This document shows, piece by piece, positions 12,765 through 20,820 of a stretch of DNA of 26,473 bases. The DNA comes from a virus, in the IMG/VR virus record IMGVR_UViG_3300043435_000395, positions 1 through 26,473 of that record; one strand, written 5' to 3'. The notes beneath the pieces were generated by a model that was given only the letters and a program-made list of their open reading frames with translations, was not told the DNA's origin and made no database searches. Both the position numbers and the translations under genes were made by a program. How positions within the stretch are numbered: the first letter of the stretch is position 1; each line of letters starts with the position of its first letter.

Positions 12765-13060
12765 AAGACCCAAGATTAGAAAGAGCTGGCGTTCAGGGCT
12801 TTAACAAGCCCAAGCGCACTCCTAGTCACCCGACTAAGAGCCATGTCGTTGTGGCTAAATCTGGCGACCAAGTAAAATTAATTCGTTTTGGTCAGCAAGG
12901 CGTAAAGACCAACCAGACAGCCGGTCAACGTGAGGCTTTCAAAAGCCGTCACGCTAAGAATATTGCAAAAGGTAAGATGAGCGCGGCATGGTGGAGTTCC
13001 ACCGTGAAGTGGAGCCCAAGCAAGACTGCATCACCTAGCACTAAATGGAAGAAAGGATGA
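12761..13060 (+). CDS. Conserved phage protein with 'KSHVVVAK...IRFGQQG' core
   Basis: The stretch 'PSHPTKSHVVVAKSGDQVKL' and 'IRFGQQGVKTNQTAGQREAF' followed by 'KSRHAKNIAKGKMSAAWW' is characteristic of a family I recall from many phages, of unknown function. The 99-residue length is usual. ATGA overlaps join it to both neighbours. The basic, His/Lys-rich C-terminal half suggests nucleic-acid contact, which is inference. Confidence 0.7.
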   Translation: MKDPRLERAGVQGFNKPKRTPSHPTKSHVVVAKSGDQVKLIRFGQQGVKTNQTAGQREAFKSRHAKNIAKGKMSAAWWSSTVKWSPSKTASPSTKWKKG

Positions 13061-13431
13061 ACAATATACCATTCAAGAATAAGGACATTGAGTTTTTAGG
13101 AAAAAAGAAAAGGATCCGTGAGATGCGTGGCGAAGAGTATGTCAACATGCCAAACGGTGACGTATCGTCACACTTAATGTCTAGCCGCGACAAGGAGGCG
13201 TTTCCAACTGTTTTCCCAAACAAGCCAGGGTCGCATGAGTACAAAGACTGGACTGACATGCCAAACACCTCAGATGCCTACAATGAGGCCAAGAAGAGGG
13301 GTGAGGTCGTTAAGTTCGCCACAGCTAAGAGAGCTGAGAAGATGGCATTTGGCGCCTGGAAGAAAGGCGACGCTAGAAAAGAAGCAATGCAAGGATATGC
13401 TAATTATAAGAAAACACAAAGGTCTAGGTGA
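13057..13431 (+). CDS. Conserved phage virion-region protein (124 residues)
   Basis: The ATG at 13057 is preferred because it makes an ATGA overlap with the upstream stop and follows GAAAGG; an ATG four codons earlier is in frame but less well placed. The segment 'MPNGDVSSHLMSSRDKEAFP' and 'TVFPNKPGSHEYKDW', then 'AYNEAKKRGEVVKFATAKRA' and 'FGAWKKG', is a pattern I associate with structural-region phage proteins. Role in the particle is inferred from neighbourhood. Confidence 0.6.
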   Translation: MNNIPFKNKDIEFLGKKKRIREMRGEEYVNMPNGDVSSHLMSSRDKEAFPTVFPNKPGSHEYKDWTDMPNTSDAYNEAKKRGEVVKFATAKRAEKMAFGAWKKGDARKEAMQGYANYKKTQRSR

Positions 13432-13624
13432 CACTGTCGCAGCTTTAGCTGAGGCAACCGGCATCAAGACACTAGTCGAGAGTATAACTGAGGACTGCGG
13501 GTGTCAAGAGAGGCAAGCCTCTCTTAACAACCCAGACCTACTAATCAATAAACTGTTCTATGGGACAAAGCAAGACATCGAAGTATTACGCAGCCAACCC
13601 GAAGGCAGCGGAGAAGAGGCGTGA
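13397..13624 (+). CDS. Small conserved phage protein with DCGC motif (75 residues)
   Basis: The core 'GLGDTVAALAEATGIKTLVE' followed by 'SITEDCGCQERQASLNN' fits a recurring phage pattern (GLGDT..x.x.TGI...V....DCGC..R...LN). The C-x-C pair may bind metal. The start at 13397 is chosen for this conserved part; the frame is open upstream only as a shadow of the previous gene, which it overlaps by 35 bases. It overlaps the next gene by 65 bases, an unusual length here, so the last 20 residues may vary in the family. Confidence 0.6.
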   Translation: MLIIRKHKGLGDTVAALAEATGIKTLVESITEDCGCQERQASLNNPDLLINKLFYGTKQDIEVLRSQPEGSGEEA

Positions 13625-13820
13625 ATATCAGCGCGATCTAAACTCAACTGAGGAGCGTAAGAAGTACCGGGCTGATCACACAAAGGCTCGTCGTGCCAAT
13701 GGCATAGACGGCAAGGGTGGCCCTGACATGAGTTCCACAAAAAGTGGTAAATTTGTAAAAGAAAACCCAAAGACAAACCGAGCTCGAAACGGTGCAAACG
13801 GCAATAGCGTAAAAAAATAA
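13560..13820 (+). CDS. Small basic conserved phage protein (86 residues)
   Basis: The product 'MGQSKTSKYYAANPKAAEKR' with 'REYQRDLNSTEERKKYRADH' matches a phage pattern of S-K-Y-Y-A-x-N-P followed by a Lys/Arg-rich helix. The C-terminus 'NRARNGANGNSVKK' is low-complexity. It starts inside the previous gene and is the last of the small basic set. Function unknown. Confidence 0.62.
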   Translation: MGQSKTSKYYAANPKAAEKRREYQRDLNSTEERKKYRADHTKARRANGIDGKGGPDMSSTKSGKFVKENPKTNRARNGANGNSVKK

Positions 13821-13823
13821 TAT

Positions 13824-14438
13824 ATGGCAACAATTCCATCGGGACAAAAGTTCCACACAGTACCGGCAGGTGTTCAAACAGTTGAGCGTGGATCAGCATT
13901 AGCTAATTCGCAGCGTGAGATCTATACAATGCAAGATGTTATTGACACTGTGTCTCAGAACGTTTCAGCAAACCCATCTGTTATTGATTTAAAAGTAACA
14001 AGCGGAACGGCTGTAACAGGTACGACAAACACTACAATCTCTCAAAATATTCTTATTCCTGCAAATACATTTACATCTGCAGGAGGAGCTCTTGAGTTTA
14101 TGGCTAGGTATCAAAAAACAGGTACTGCTGCAAATTATTCTTCTACTGTTTATATTAATACATCTAATACATTAACAGGAGCAAATGCTTTAGCATGGTT
14201 TAGTTCAAATCCAAATACTTTAATTCAGGGTATTAGAACTGCTAGAATAAGTGCAAATACACTAACTGTTTATCCTGCAAATACAACTGCATTGTCTGAT
14301 TATGCTGCAACAAGTACAGCACAAACATCTGTTGCATTTGACCCAACTGTTGACAATTATTTATTATTTGCTGTTCAATTAAACGATGGTACTGATTCAG
14401 CTTTGGTTCAAATGGCTAGAGCGGTGAAATACGAATAA
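13824..14438 (+). CDS. Tail/receptor-binding protein, shared N-terminal module
   Basis: Residues 2-45 ('TIPSGQKFHTVPAGVQTVER', 'GSALANSQREIYTMQDVIDT') are nearly the same as the start of the gene at 22231, while the rest differs. The C-terminal 130 residues look like a jelly-roll head ('NILIPANTFTSAGG', 'STVYINTSNTLTGANALAWF') and resemble the head of the gene at 21636. So this is a modular tail protein: a fixed attachment part and an exchangeable head. Receptor binding is inference from layout. A terminator follows. Confidence 0.65.
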   Translation: MATIPSGQKFHTVPAGVQTVERGSALANSQREIYTMQDVIDTVSQNVSANPSVIDLKVTSGTAVTGTTNTTISQNILIPANTFTSAGGALEFMARYQKTGTAANYSSTVYINTSNTLTGANALAWFSSNPNTLIQGIRTARISANTLTVYPANTTALSDYAATSTAQTSVAFDPTVDNYLLFAVQLNDGTDSALVQMARAVKYE

Positions 14439-14461
14439 AACTAAACTAATATAAAAAGTCG

Positions 14462-14485
14462 AGCCACCTTAACCGGTGGCTTTTT
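14462..14485 (+). terminator. Intrinsic terminator, copy 1 of duplicated cassette
   Basis: AGCCACC (14462-14468) pairs with GGTGGCT (14475-14481) over a 6-base loop, followed by a T run. A near-identical hairpin follows the gene ending at 22728. Confidence 0.82.
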
Positions 14486-14516
14486 CGTTTTAAAATATTG
14501 CCTATCTTTGTCTTAT
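14471..14516 (+). repeat. 46-base terminator-promoter cassette, copy 1
   Basis: This stretch matches 22761-22806 in 44 of 46 positions. It spans the second half of the terminator and the -7 box of the next gene. Confidence 0.85.
14503..14510 (+). promoter_or_regulatory. Bacteroidota-type -7 box, copy 1
   Basis: TATCTTTG fits TAnnTTTG and lies 19 bases before the ATG at 14530. Together with the terminator it forms the duplicated cassette. Confidence 0.65.
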
Positions 14517-14529
14517 AAATTAAAAAGAG

Positions 14530-14796
14530 ATGGCATATCAAAAACTACAAGTACAACGCGCGGCATTAGTTACACCGAGCAACACTGTTGACATCCCATA
14601 CGTAGGTGGTGACGGAACAACTCCAAGCTGGCCTTGTGTCCTTTATATCGGCACTGGCGGTAATCTTCGCGTTCTAACCGAAGGAGGTGATGACGTGGTA
14701 TTCACAAACGTATTAGGCGGGACAACTCTTCCTGTCAATGTTGTAAGAGTATTTGCTACCAACACAACGGCTAGCAATATTGTAGCAATGTGGTAA
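14530..14796 (+). CDS. Small conserved phage structural-region protein (88 residues)
   Basis: The product 'MAYQKLQVQRAALVTPSNTV' with 'PCVLYIGTGGNLRVLTEGGD' and 'PVNVVRVFATNTTASNIVAM' matches a phage pattern I recall, a small all-beta protein that often sits among virion genes. It may be a head decoration, spike or tail-tip protein; the sequence does not decide. It has its own promoter and starts the tail-fibre run. Confidence 0.65.
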   Translation: MAYQKLQVQRAALVTPSNTVDIPYVGGDGTTPSWPCVLYIGTGGNLRVLTEGGDDVVFTNVLGGTTLPVNVVRVFATNTTASNIVAMW

Positions 14797-14797
14797 T

Positions 14798-14953
14798 ATG
14801 TGGATATTTAGCGCCATAGCAAATGCCGTAGGAGCCAACTACATAGGTGACCCTAATTATATCGCTGTATCGTTTCGTAACAGAGTGCAAGCTGACGGCG
14901 GTACATTTGAGGCGCAGAACTGCTTGGTATCATTCTTAAATAGTTTATCATGA
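14798..14953 (+). CDS. Small tail-region protein with RVxADGG motif (51 residues)
   Basis: The product contains 'FRNRVQADGGTFEAQNCLVS', a motif of the form F..RV.xDGG..E...C that also occurs in the fibre at 17897 ('FEKRVLDDGGVVESLDCMES'). The N-terminus is 'MWIFSAIANAVGANYIGD'. It starts 1 base after the previous stop and overlaps the next gene by ATGA. Its role is unknown; the motif sharing suggests a fibre-associated element. Confidence 0.55.
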   Translation: MWIFSAIANAVGANYIGDPNYIAVSFRNRVQADGGTFEAQNCLVSFLNSLS

Positions 14954-16644
14954 GTCTATTATCACAGGCTAGTCTTTGCGTTACGCCTTCAGCTTACAAA
15001 GAAGGCAAACTTTATTCCGTTATTCCGTCCGATGGTTCGGGCGATATGTCCGTTGTAAGAGCAACAACTGCAACAAGAGTTAACTCTGCGGGGTTGGTTG
15101 AGTTAGTGCCTTATAATTTGTTGACGTATTCAAATACATTCAGTAATGCAGCTTGGACAAAAACCAATACAACTGTAACAAGTGGGCAAAGTGGTTACGA
15201 TGGCACATCAAATGCGTGGAAACTTCAAGCAACTGCAACCAATAACTGCGAAGTTGACCAAGGATTCAGCGAAAGCGAAACCAAAAATTTTAGCATTTAC
15301 GCTAAAGCGGGCAACGTTAACTTTGTAGCGATTTCAGTATTTGGTGCGGGCTATGGTTGGTACAATTTGAGTAACGGAACTTTAGGTTCGAGTGGTGGTA
15401 CTTTTGTTTCTCGCAATATCGAAAGTGTTGGAAATGGTTGGTATCGTTGCTCAATCGTTACAAATGTTAGTGCAAGCGGTGTGGCAGTTTATGTAGCAGA
15501 TGCCGACAACTCAATCGCTACCACAATAGGAAGTAATATATTTATTCAAGATTCACAACTTGAAAGCGGAAGCGTACCGACTACCTACCAAAAAACGGAA
15601 ACAAGACTTAACATCCCAAGACTTGACTACTCAAACGGTACTTGTCCAAGTTTGTTAGTAGAACCGCAAAGGACAAACCTCTTGACTTATAGTTCGTCTT
15701 TTGATAATGCGGGGTGGACTACTAATAATGCAACAATAACCGCAAATGCTATTATATCACCAAGCGGTATTCAAGACGCCGAATTATTAACATCAACGTC
15801 AACAACCGAAACTGGAGTATTTAGGTTGATTTCAGTTACTGGAACAAATACTTGGAGTGTATACGCTAAAAAAGGAAGTGGTAAATATTTGCTAATAAAT
15901 ACAAATGCACCTTTAATATCTGCAAAATTTGATTTAGAAAGTGGGCAAGTAGTTGGAACGCCAAGCGGAGGAGCAACTGCAACTATACAAGATTCGGGCA
16001 ATGGATGGTATCGTTGTGTTGTAACTTCAACAACTGCGCAAAATAGATTTACCATATTTATAACAAACAATACTATTGCAGATGACTTTACTTCATCAGT
16101 AGGTTTAAGTTGCTACATTTGGGGTGCACAACTCGAAGCGGGAAGTTATAGCACAAGTTTCATACCTACAACCTCTGCAAGTGTAACACGCAACGCTGAC
16201 GTAATATCAAAGACGGGTATTAGTTCGCTTATAGGGCAAACAGAGGGTACGTTGTTTTTAGATTTACAATATTCTAACACAAATGATATAGATATGTTTT
16301 TAAGTATTAGACCTAATGCATCAAATAAATTAGAAATATTTAGAGATGGCGGAGTTATTTATGCAGAAGTTGCAGCAAGTAATTCAATTTCTATTTTTTC
16401 AACACAACCAATCGGGTCTTATAAAATAGCTTTTGCTTATAAAAGTGGTAGTACAGCTCTATATATTAACGGAACTTTAATTAGTCAAAGCGCAACTACA
16501 TTTACTTTCACTAATACATTAGCAGATTTATATTTGAATAGTAGAGGCGGTTCAAGTTTTATTGAAGCAGCAAATTTCAACGCCGCCGCCCTTTGGAAAA
16601 CTCGCTTAACAAATACACAGTTGCAGACTCTGACAAGTTTATAA
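14950..16644 (+). CDS. Tail protein with two CBM-like jelly-rolls and a LamG-like domain
   Basis: Two repeats resemble carbohydrate-binding jelly-rolls (CBM_4_9 type): about 55-215 ('NLLTYSNTFSNAAW', 'FSIYAKAG', 'GNGWYRCSI', 'DSQLESGS') and about 243-415 ('NLLTYSSSFDNAGW', 'WSVYAKKG', 'GNGWYRCVV', 'WGAQLEAGSYSTSFIPTT'). Residues about 430-564 look like a concanavalin/LamG sandwich ('GTLFLDLQYS', 'TALYINGTLIS', 'RLTNTQLQTLTSL'). Such proteins bind sugars on the cell surface, so a receptor-binding tail or appendage role is likely. It is translated with the neighbouring 51-residue gene, and the homing endonuclease gene follows at once. Confidence 0.78.
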   Translation: MSLLSQASLCVTPSAYKEGKLYSVIPSDGSGDMSVVRATTATRVNSAGLVELVPYNLLTYSNTFSNAAWTKTNTTVTSGQSGYDGTSNAWKLQATATNNCEVDQGFSESETKNFSIYAKAGNVNFVAISVFGAGYGWYNLSNGTLGSSGGTFVSRNIESVGNGWYRCSIVTNVSASGVAVYVADADNSIATTIGSNIFIQDSQLESGSVPTTYQKTETRLNIPRLDYSNGTCPSLLVEPQRTNLLTYSSSFDNAGWTTNNATITANAIISPSGIQDAELLTSTSTTETGVFRLISVTGTNTWSVYAKKGSGKYLLINTNAPLISAKFDLESGQVVGTPSGGATATIQDSGNGWYRCVVTSTTAQNRFTIFITNNTIADDFTSSVGLSCYIWGAQLEAGSYSTSFIPTTSASVTRNADVISKTGISSLIGQTEGTLFLDLQYSNTNDIDMFLSIRPNASNKLEIFRDGGVIYAEVAASNSISIFSTQPIGSYKIAFAYKSGSTALYINGTLISQSATTFTFTNTLADLYLNSRGGSSFIEAANFNAAALWKTRLTNTQLQTLTSL

Positions 16645-17240
16645 TGCCAATAGTTTATTTACATAGAAAACCAATTGATAATTCGATATTTTATGTCGGT
16701 ATAGGCAATGATAAAAAAAGAGCTTATCATTTTCACGGGCGTAATGCTCATTGGAAAAACACATATAATAAATATTCTGTATTTGTAGATATTGTAGCTA
16801 ATGTAGAAACAAGGGAAATTGCAAACGAACTTGAAGAGTTTTTAATTCAAGAAATAGGAATTAATAATCTTTGTAATAAAACTGCTGGTGGTGACGGATT
16901 TAAAGGATACCATACTAAGGAGGTAAAAGATAAAATGAGCAAATCTCGCAAAGGAATGTATGCTGGTAAAAAAAGAAGTAAATATTTTTGTGAACAAGTT
17001 AAGAAATCCAAAATAGGATATTGCCCAAGTCGACAAGCGATAGAAAACGGAGTGCAAAAAAGAAAAGAAAAAGCCGCTTTAATTATTGAGATTAATAGTG
17101 GTTTTATTGGTAAGATTTGGGAAATAGAAAAACAATTCAATATTGACAGAAGGGCAGTTTATTATAACTGCAAAAAAGATAAGGCTATTTTAACAAGAGA
17201 GTGGAAGGGACTAAACTTTAAAAAATACACAACTTTATAA
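16644..17240 (+). CDS. GIY-YIG homing endonuclease with NUMOD-type DNA-binding repeats
   Basis: The N-terminus 'PIVYLHRKPIDNSIFYVGIG' (2-21) is a GIY-YIG catalytic core variant (VYLH ... FYVGIG), followed by 'KKRAYHFHGRNAHWKN', an acidic catalytic helix 'NELEEFLIQEIG' and 'LCNKTAGGDG'. Residues about 90-104 ('HTKEVKDKMSKSRKG') are a NUMOD3 DNA-binding element, and about 148-180 a NUMOD1/helix-turn-helix-like part. The ATG at 16644 overlaps the tail-gene stop (TAATG), so that start is preferred. Such genes spread by cutting sites that lack them. The coding is A+T-rich compared with its neighbours. Confidence 0.85.
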   Translation: MPIVYLHRKPIDNSIFYVGIGNDKKRAYHFHGRNAHWKNTYNKYSVFVDIVANVETREIANELEEFLIQEIGINNLCNKTAGGDGFKGYHTKEVKDKMSKSRKGMYAGKKRSKYFCEQVKKSKIGYCPSRQAIENGVQKRKEKAALIIEINSGFIGKIWEIEKQFNIDRRAVYYNCKKDKAILTREWKGLNFKKYTTL

Positions 17241-17242
17241 CT

Positions 17243-17596
17243 ATGGAAAATATCTTTAAACTGACTTATTCAGACAAGGCGGCAGCAGTTGCCGACCTTT
17301 ACGCAAAAGGAATACTAATCGAGGTTGATGGTATTGATGGAGAAAAACACGAAGCATACGGCAACGGAGTAGCTGCTGTGGTCGAAATCGGTCTCATCCT
17401 ATTGACCCCTCCAGTAATGGAAGGAATGGAAGTAATTACCGAACCTATCTACGCTGATGGATATCACTACGACGTTATGAGTTCTGAGCTTTACGACTTC
17501 GGTGCTAACTTAGTAGAACCAAAGAACCCAAAGCACGCATTTGCTGGTCACGCAACAACTGAGGAATACATTCCACATGACGGGCAAATTCAGTAA
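17243..17596 (+). CDS. Hypothetical tail-region protein (117 residues)
   Basis: The product 'MENIFKLTYSDKAAAVADLY' with 'GVAAVVEIGLILLTPPVMEG' and 'IYADGYHYDVMSSELYDFGA' is acidic and mixed alpha/beta. I recall similar short proteins between fibre genes in phages of this kind but cannot name a family. It follows the homing endonuclease by 2 bases and overlaps the next gene by 20. A fibre assembly or chaperone role is possible. Confidence 0.58.
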   Translation: MENIFKLTYSDKAAAVADLYAKGILIEVDGIDGEKHEAYGNGVAAVVEIGLILLTPPVMEGMEVITEPIYADGYHYDVMSSELYDFGANLVEPKNPKHAFAGHATTEEYIPHDGQIQ

Positions 17597-17906
17597 TCAA
17601 GGTACTTTATCAACGTCCGGGACTGTATTACATACAGGCCCTGATAATAATATATCTGAGTTGTATTCAATGAGATTTAATAATCCTGCTGCCTATACAT
17701 TAACTGTTTCTAAATATACAGCCTCCACGACTGTCACTACTCAAGTATATTCAATAAACCTTTCAGCAGGTGATACAGTGACAGACACTTTTAAGTATCA
17801 TTTAGATGAGGGAGACTATATCACAGCGACATCTAGCGTAGCAGGGACAACTTTTATAGTAGAGGGATCTGACTTACCTAATGTTAATGTGATAAGATGC
17901 AAGTAG
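17577..17906 (+). CDS. Small beta-rich tail-region protein (109 residues)
   Basis: The product 'MTGKFSNQGTLSTSGTVLHT' continues with Thr/Ser-rich strands ('AAYTLTVSKYTASTTVTTQV', 'GDTVTDTFKYHLDEGDYITA'), typical of a small beta-sandwich in tails or fibres. The start at 17577 is chosen as the earliest ATG that gives only a short overlap. It overlaps the big fibre gene by 10 bases. Confidence 0.6.
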   Translation: MTGKFSNQGTLSTSGTVLHTGPDNNISELYSMRFNNPAAYTLTVSKYTASTTVTTQVYSINLSAGDTVTDTFKYHLDEGDYITATSSVAGTTFIVEGSDLPNVNVIRCK

Positions 17907-19819
17907 TAGATGTAAATGGCAATATGTTTGGTTACGACCACCTAGAGATTATAGGTGCGGATGGTAGACCAAAAACATTAGACAGCGGACTGACATCAGT
18001 CGGCCTTTCAATGCCATCTGCGTTCTCTGTATCTAACAGTCCTTTAACATCAAATGGTACTATAGGCGTTACGGGCGCAGGTACAAATTCTCAATACATT
18101 GACGGTACTGGTGCATTAAGGACTTTTCCGTCATTAACAGGCTATGTCACAGCAGTCACCGCATCAGCTCCTCTAAGCTCATCAGGTGGAACTACACCTA
18201 ACATATCATTACTTAGAGCCAATACAACTACAGATGGCTACTTAAGCGCTATTGATTGGAATACCTTCAATAACAAACAGCCGGCAGGCAACTATATCAC
18301 TACAAGCAGAACGCTTACCATCAATGGTACTGCTTACGACCTAAGCGCTGACCGCTCATGGTCAGTTGGTACCGTAACGAGCGTTGCGATGACTGTGCCT
18401 ACAGGGTTAACAGTTGCGGGATCTCCAATAACAGGAGCAGGTACATTTGCATTAAGTCTTCAGTCAGGGTATTCAATACCAACTACAGCTAATCAATCTA
18501 ACTGGACAACTGCATATAACAGATCTTTAACTGCATTTAGTATTAATTATGGTGCATTTAGTACTAACCTTATATTAACAGAACAAGACTCAAGTACACT
18601 AAGTTTAAGCTTAATTGCAGGCGCTGCAGCGCAGGGGAAAATTGTATTCTTCAACGGAAGTAATTTAGCATATACCTCATTGAATGCTTCGGCACCTTTG
18701 AGTTTTGATATCAATACATATACATTTTCAATCAGCCAAGCAGGAGCGTCAACAAACGGGTTCTTAAGCTCAACTGATTGGAATACCTTCAACAATAAGC
18801 AGAACGCAATTACACTTACCACTACAGGATCAAGTGGAGCGGCTACGCTTATTGGCAGTACTTTAAATATACCAAACTACTCATCGGCATTAAGTGGCTA
18901 TGTTCCGACAAGCCGTCAGTTGACAATAAATGGCACGTCATACGACCTCTCTGCTGACAGGTCTTGGTCGGTAGGTACTGTTACTAGTGTCGCTACTACA
19001 GGTCCAATTACAGGCGGTACTATTACGGGTAGTGGGACGATAGGCATCACACAAGCTACTACATCTACAGATGGCTATCTAAGTTCAACAGACTGGAATA
19101 CATTTAATGACAAGCAGGAAGAGATTACATTAACAACTACAGGTACGAGTGGTCCTGCTACATTGACGTCAAATTCATTAAACATACCTGACTACTCATC
19201 TGCACCAAGAGGTAACTTTGCCCAGACAGCAAAAAGTGTACCTATTACAAACACAACTCAAGAACAATCACTAATATATGTTGATTTTGAGAAAAGAGTT
19301 TTAGATGATGGCGGTGTTGTTGAGTCTTTAGACTGCATGGAATCCGATTTAAGAAATTACGGTAGCGTTGGATCTTTATTCGTACCTGCAAATTCATTCA
19401 AAGTAGGTGACTCTTTTTATGTCAACTTGAGTGGAGTTATTAGTTCTTTAAATAATCAATCTATGGCAATACGAATTCAGTCAAATGGCGGTGTTGTGTT
19501 TTTTCCAGAATTAACTTCTACTTTAGCAATAACTACACTTACTTTAGCAGCAACCACTAATAAGTTTTTTGATCTAGTGATTACATTTACAATCAGAGCT
19601 ATTGGAGGAAGAGGTGTCGCTAAAATTTTAACTTCAGGTCAATTTACATACTCAAAAAATGCATCAAGCGCTTTCGAAGGTGCTGATTTTACTTATTTAA
19701 ATGAGGATACATTTGACACAACGATTGACAACACTTTAGATATAACAGCTCAATTTACAACAGCTAGTACATCAAATACAATATACAGCGAATTATTTAC
19801 ACTTCAAAAAATATATTAA
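17897..19819 (+). CDS. Long tail fibre with repeats and a C-terminal head
   Basis: The 640-residue product has a fibre shaft of repeats: 'DGYLSAIDWNTFNNKQ' and close copies at residues 113-128, 287-302 and 392-407; 'TSRTLTINGTAYDLSADRSW' and a copy at about 136-164 and 338-366; and 'ITLTTTGSSGAATLIGSTLN' and a copy from 305 and 410. Residues about 440-640 form a separate beta-rich head that ends in 'SELFTLQKIY' and contains the motif 'FEKRVLDDGGVVESLDCMES'. The layout is that of a phage tail fibre carrying a receptor-binding head. It is the largest virion gene seen apart from terminase. Confidence 0.8.
   Translation: MQVVDVNGNMFGYDHLEIIGADGRPKTLDSGLTSVGLSMPSAFSVSNSPLTSNGTIGVTGAGTNSQYIDGTGALRTFPSLTGYVTAVTASAPLSSSGGTTPNISLLRANTTTDGYLSAIDWNTFNNKQPAGNYITTSRTLTINGTAYDLSADRSWSVGTVTSVAMTVPTGLTVAGSPITGAGTFALSLQSGYSIPTTANQSNWTTAYNRSLTAFSINYGAFSTNLILTEQDSSTLSLSLIAGAAAQGKIVFFNGSNLAYTSLNASAPLSFDINTYTFSISQAGASTNGFLSSTDWNTFNNKQNAITLTTTGSSGAATLIGSTLNIPNYSSALSGYVPTSRQLTINGTSYDLSADRSWSVGTVTSVATTGPITGGTITGSGTIGITQATTSTDGYLSSTDWNTFNDKQEEITLTTTGTSGPATLTSNSLNIPDYSSAPRGNFAQTAKSVPITNTTQEQSLIYVDFEKRVLDDGGVVESLDCMESDLRNYGSVGSLFVPANSFKVGDSFYVNLSGVISSLNNQSMAIRIQSNGGVVFFPELTSTLAITTLTLAATTNKFFDLVITFTIRAIGGRGVAKILTSGQFTYSKNASSAFEGADFTYLNEDTFDTTIDNTLDITAQFTTASTSNTIYSELFTLQKIY
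18233..19117 (+). repeat. Fibre shaft repeats
   Basis: The DGYLS..DWNTFN.KQ unit is encoded at 18233-18280, 18755-18802 and 19070-19117, and the LTINGT.YDLSADRSWSVG unit at 18302-18388 and 18908-18994. Protein-level identity is high while codons differ, so the copies are old. Confidence 0.8.
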
Positions 19820-19821
19820 CC

Positions 19822-19956
19822 ATGACAAAAGAACAAGCTTACCAAGTATTAGTAGATGCAGTAAACGTAGCAACTACAAAAGGAGCGTTTAACCTACAAG
19901 ATGTGTCTGCAATCATCGCAGCACTTCAAGCATTAAAGCCTGAAGAAGATGTATAA
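19822..19956 (+). CDS. Small conserved helical phage protein (44 residues)
   Basis: The product 'MTKEQAYQVLVDAVNVATTK' then 'GAFNLQDVSAIIAALQAL' fits a short helical pattern I recall from phages in the fibre-lysis region (..x.AL..L..A...A...GA.sLqda..I..A...). It starts 2 bases after the fibre stop and overlaps the spanin gene by 8 bases. Function unknown. Confidence 0.6.
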   Translation: MTKEQAYQVLVDAVNVATTKGAFNLQDVSAIIAALQALKPEEDV

Positions 19957-20380
19957 ATTAATACTACCTTTAATTATGTTAATAATGGCCTGTTCACCGA
20001 CTAAAAGGTTTACACGCCTTATTACTAAGTACCCGTATTTAATTACAACTGATACAGTTGTAATAAAAGACACCATCACCCTCTACGTGCCAGAGGTGCA
20101 CACAGACACTGTGGTGACATTACAGCAGCTTACTGACACCATTACTCTCACCAAGGAGAGAGTAACAGTGAGAGCATGGTACGTCCCAAAAGAAAAGAAG
20201 GTTTATATACAAGGTAAATGCGACCCTATATACATCACAAAGATTGTTGATAGGAAAATTCCTATCAAGTATTATGAGAAGTACCCTTGGTGGAAGAAGC
20301 TGCTAAACAACCTATTGGCTATTTTTATTATCTTTGTTGTAGTCTATACAGTGTATAGACTATATAAAAAACTACCATGA
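19949..20380 (+). CDS. Putative unimolecular spanin (u-spanin)
   Basis: The product starts with a lipoprotein signal (MYKLILPLIMLIMAC, lipobox L-I-M-A-C with C15) and ends with a transmembrane segment at about 114-136 ('LLNNLLAIFIIFVVVYTVYR') followed by basic residues. Between them lies a Thr/Val-rich beta-like part ('DTVVIKDTITLYVPEVHTDT'). A lipid-anchored N-terminus plus a C-terminal inner-membrane span in one small protein is the u-spanin arrangement, which links the two membranes and fuses them at lysis. Holin and amidase genes follow directly, with an ATGA overlap to the holin. The host must be Gram-negative for this to work. Confidence 0.7.
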   Translation: MYKLILPLIMLIMACSPTKRFTRLITKYPYLITTDTVVIKDTITLYVPEVHTDTVVTLQQLTDTITLTKERVTVRAWYVPKEKKVYIQGKCDPIYITKIVDRKIPIKYYEKYPWWKKLLNNLLAIFIIFVVVYTVYRLYKKLP

Positions 20381-20820
20381 AAACTAACGCATTAATTATT
20401 TTGTCTGGAATCATAACAATCCTTGCACCGGTAGGCCCGTTGCTAACCATAGCTTTAATTTCCATTCTATTAGATGTTTGTTTTGGTGTATGGCGTTCAT
20501 ACAAGAAACGTGAAGACCAAGAGGCAAAATTTTGGGATGTAGTTCAGAGTCAACGTTTATACGCTACAGCAGTTAAGTCTGCTATTTACGCAGCAGCAAT
20601 CACATTCTTCTTTTTAGTAGAAAAATTTATTGCAGGTGATATCATATCACACTTTATATCAATAGAGTTATTACTGACTAAAGCAGTGGCTCTATTTTTT
20701 GTTTTTATTGAAGTAAAGAGCATGAATGAGAGTTACAAAAACGTTACAGGTAGAGATATACTATCTTCATTTAAAAAGTTCATTACAGGACTTAAATCAG
20801 AAAGCGATAAGTGGCGATGA
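20377..20820 (+). CDS. Putative phage holin
   Basis: The 147-residue product has hydrophobic segments at about 5-35 ('ALIILSGIITILAPVGPLLT' onward) and 67-115, enough for three or four spans, around a basic loop 'LDVCFGVWRSYKKREDQE' that is characteristic of the holin_4_1-like (toxin-secretion/phage-lysis holin) family. Holins form pores that trigger lysis. It sits between the u-spanin and the amidase, with ATGA overlaps on both sides, which strongly supports the call. The C-terminus is charged, as is usual. Confidence 0.75.
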   Translation: MKTNALIILSGIITILAPVGPLLTIALISILLDVCFGVWRSYKKREDQEAKFWDVVQSQRLYATAVKSAIYAAAITFFFLVEKFIAGDIISHFISIELLLTKAVALFFVFIEVKSMNESYKNVTGRDILSSFKKFITGLKSESDKWR

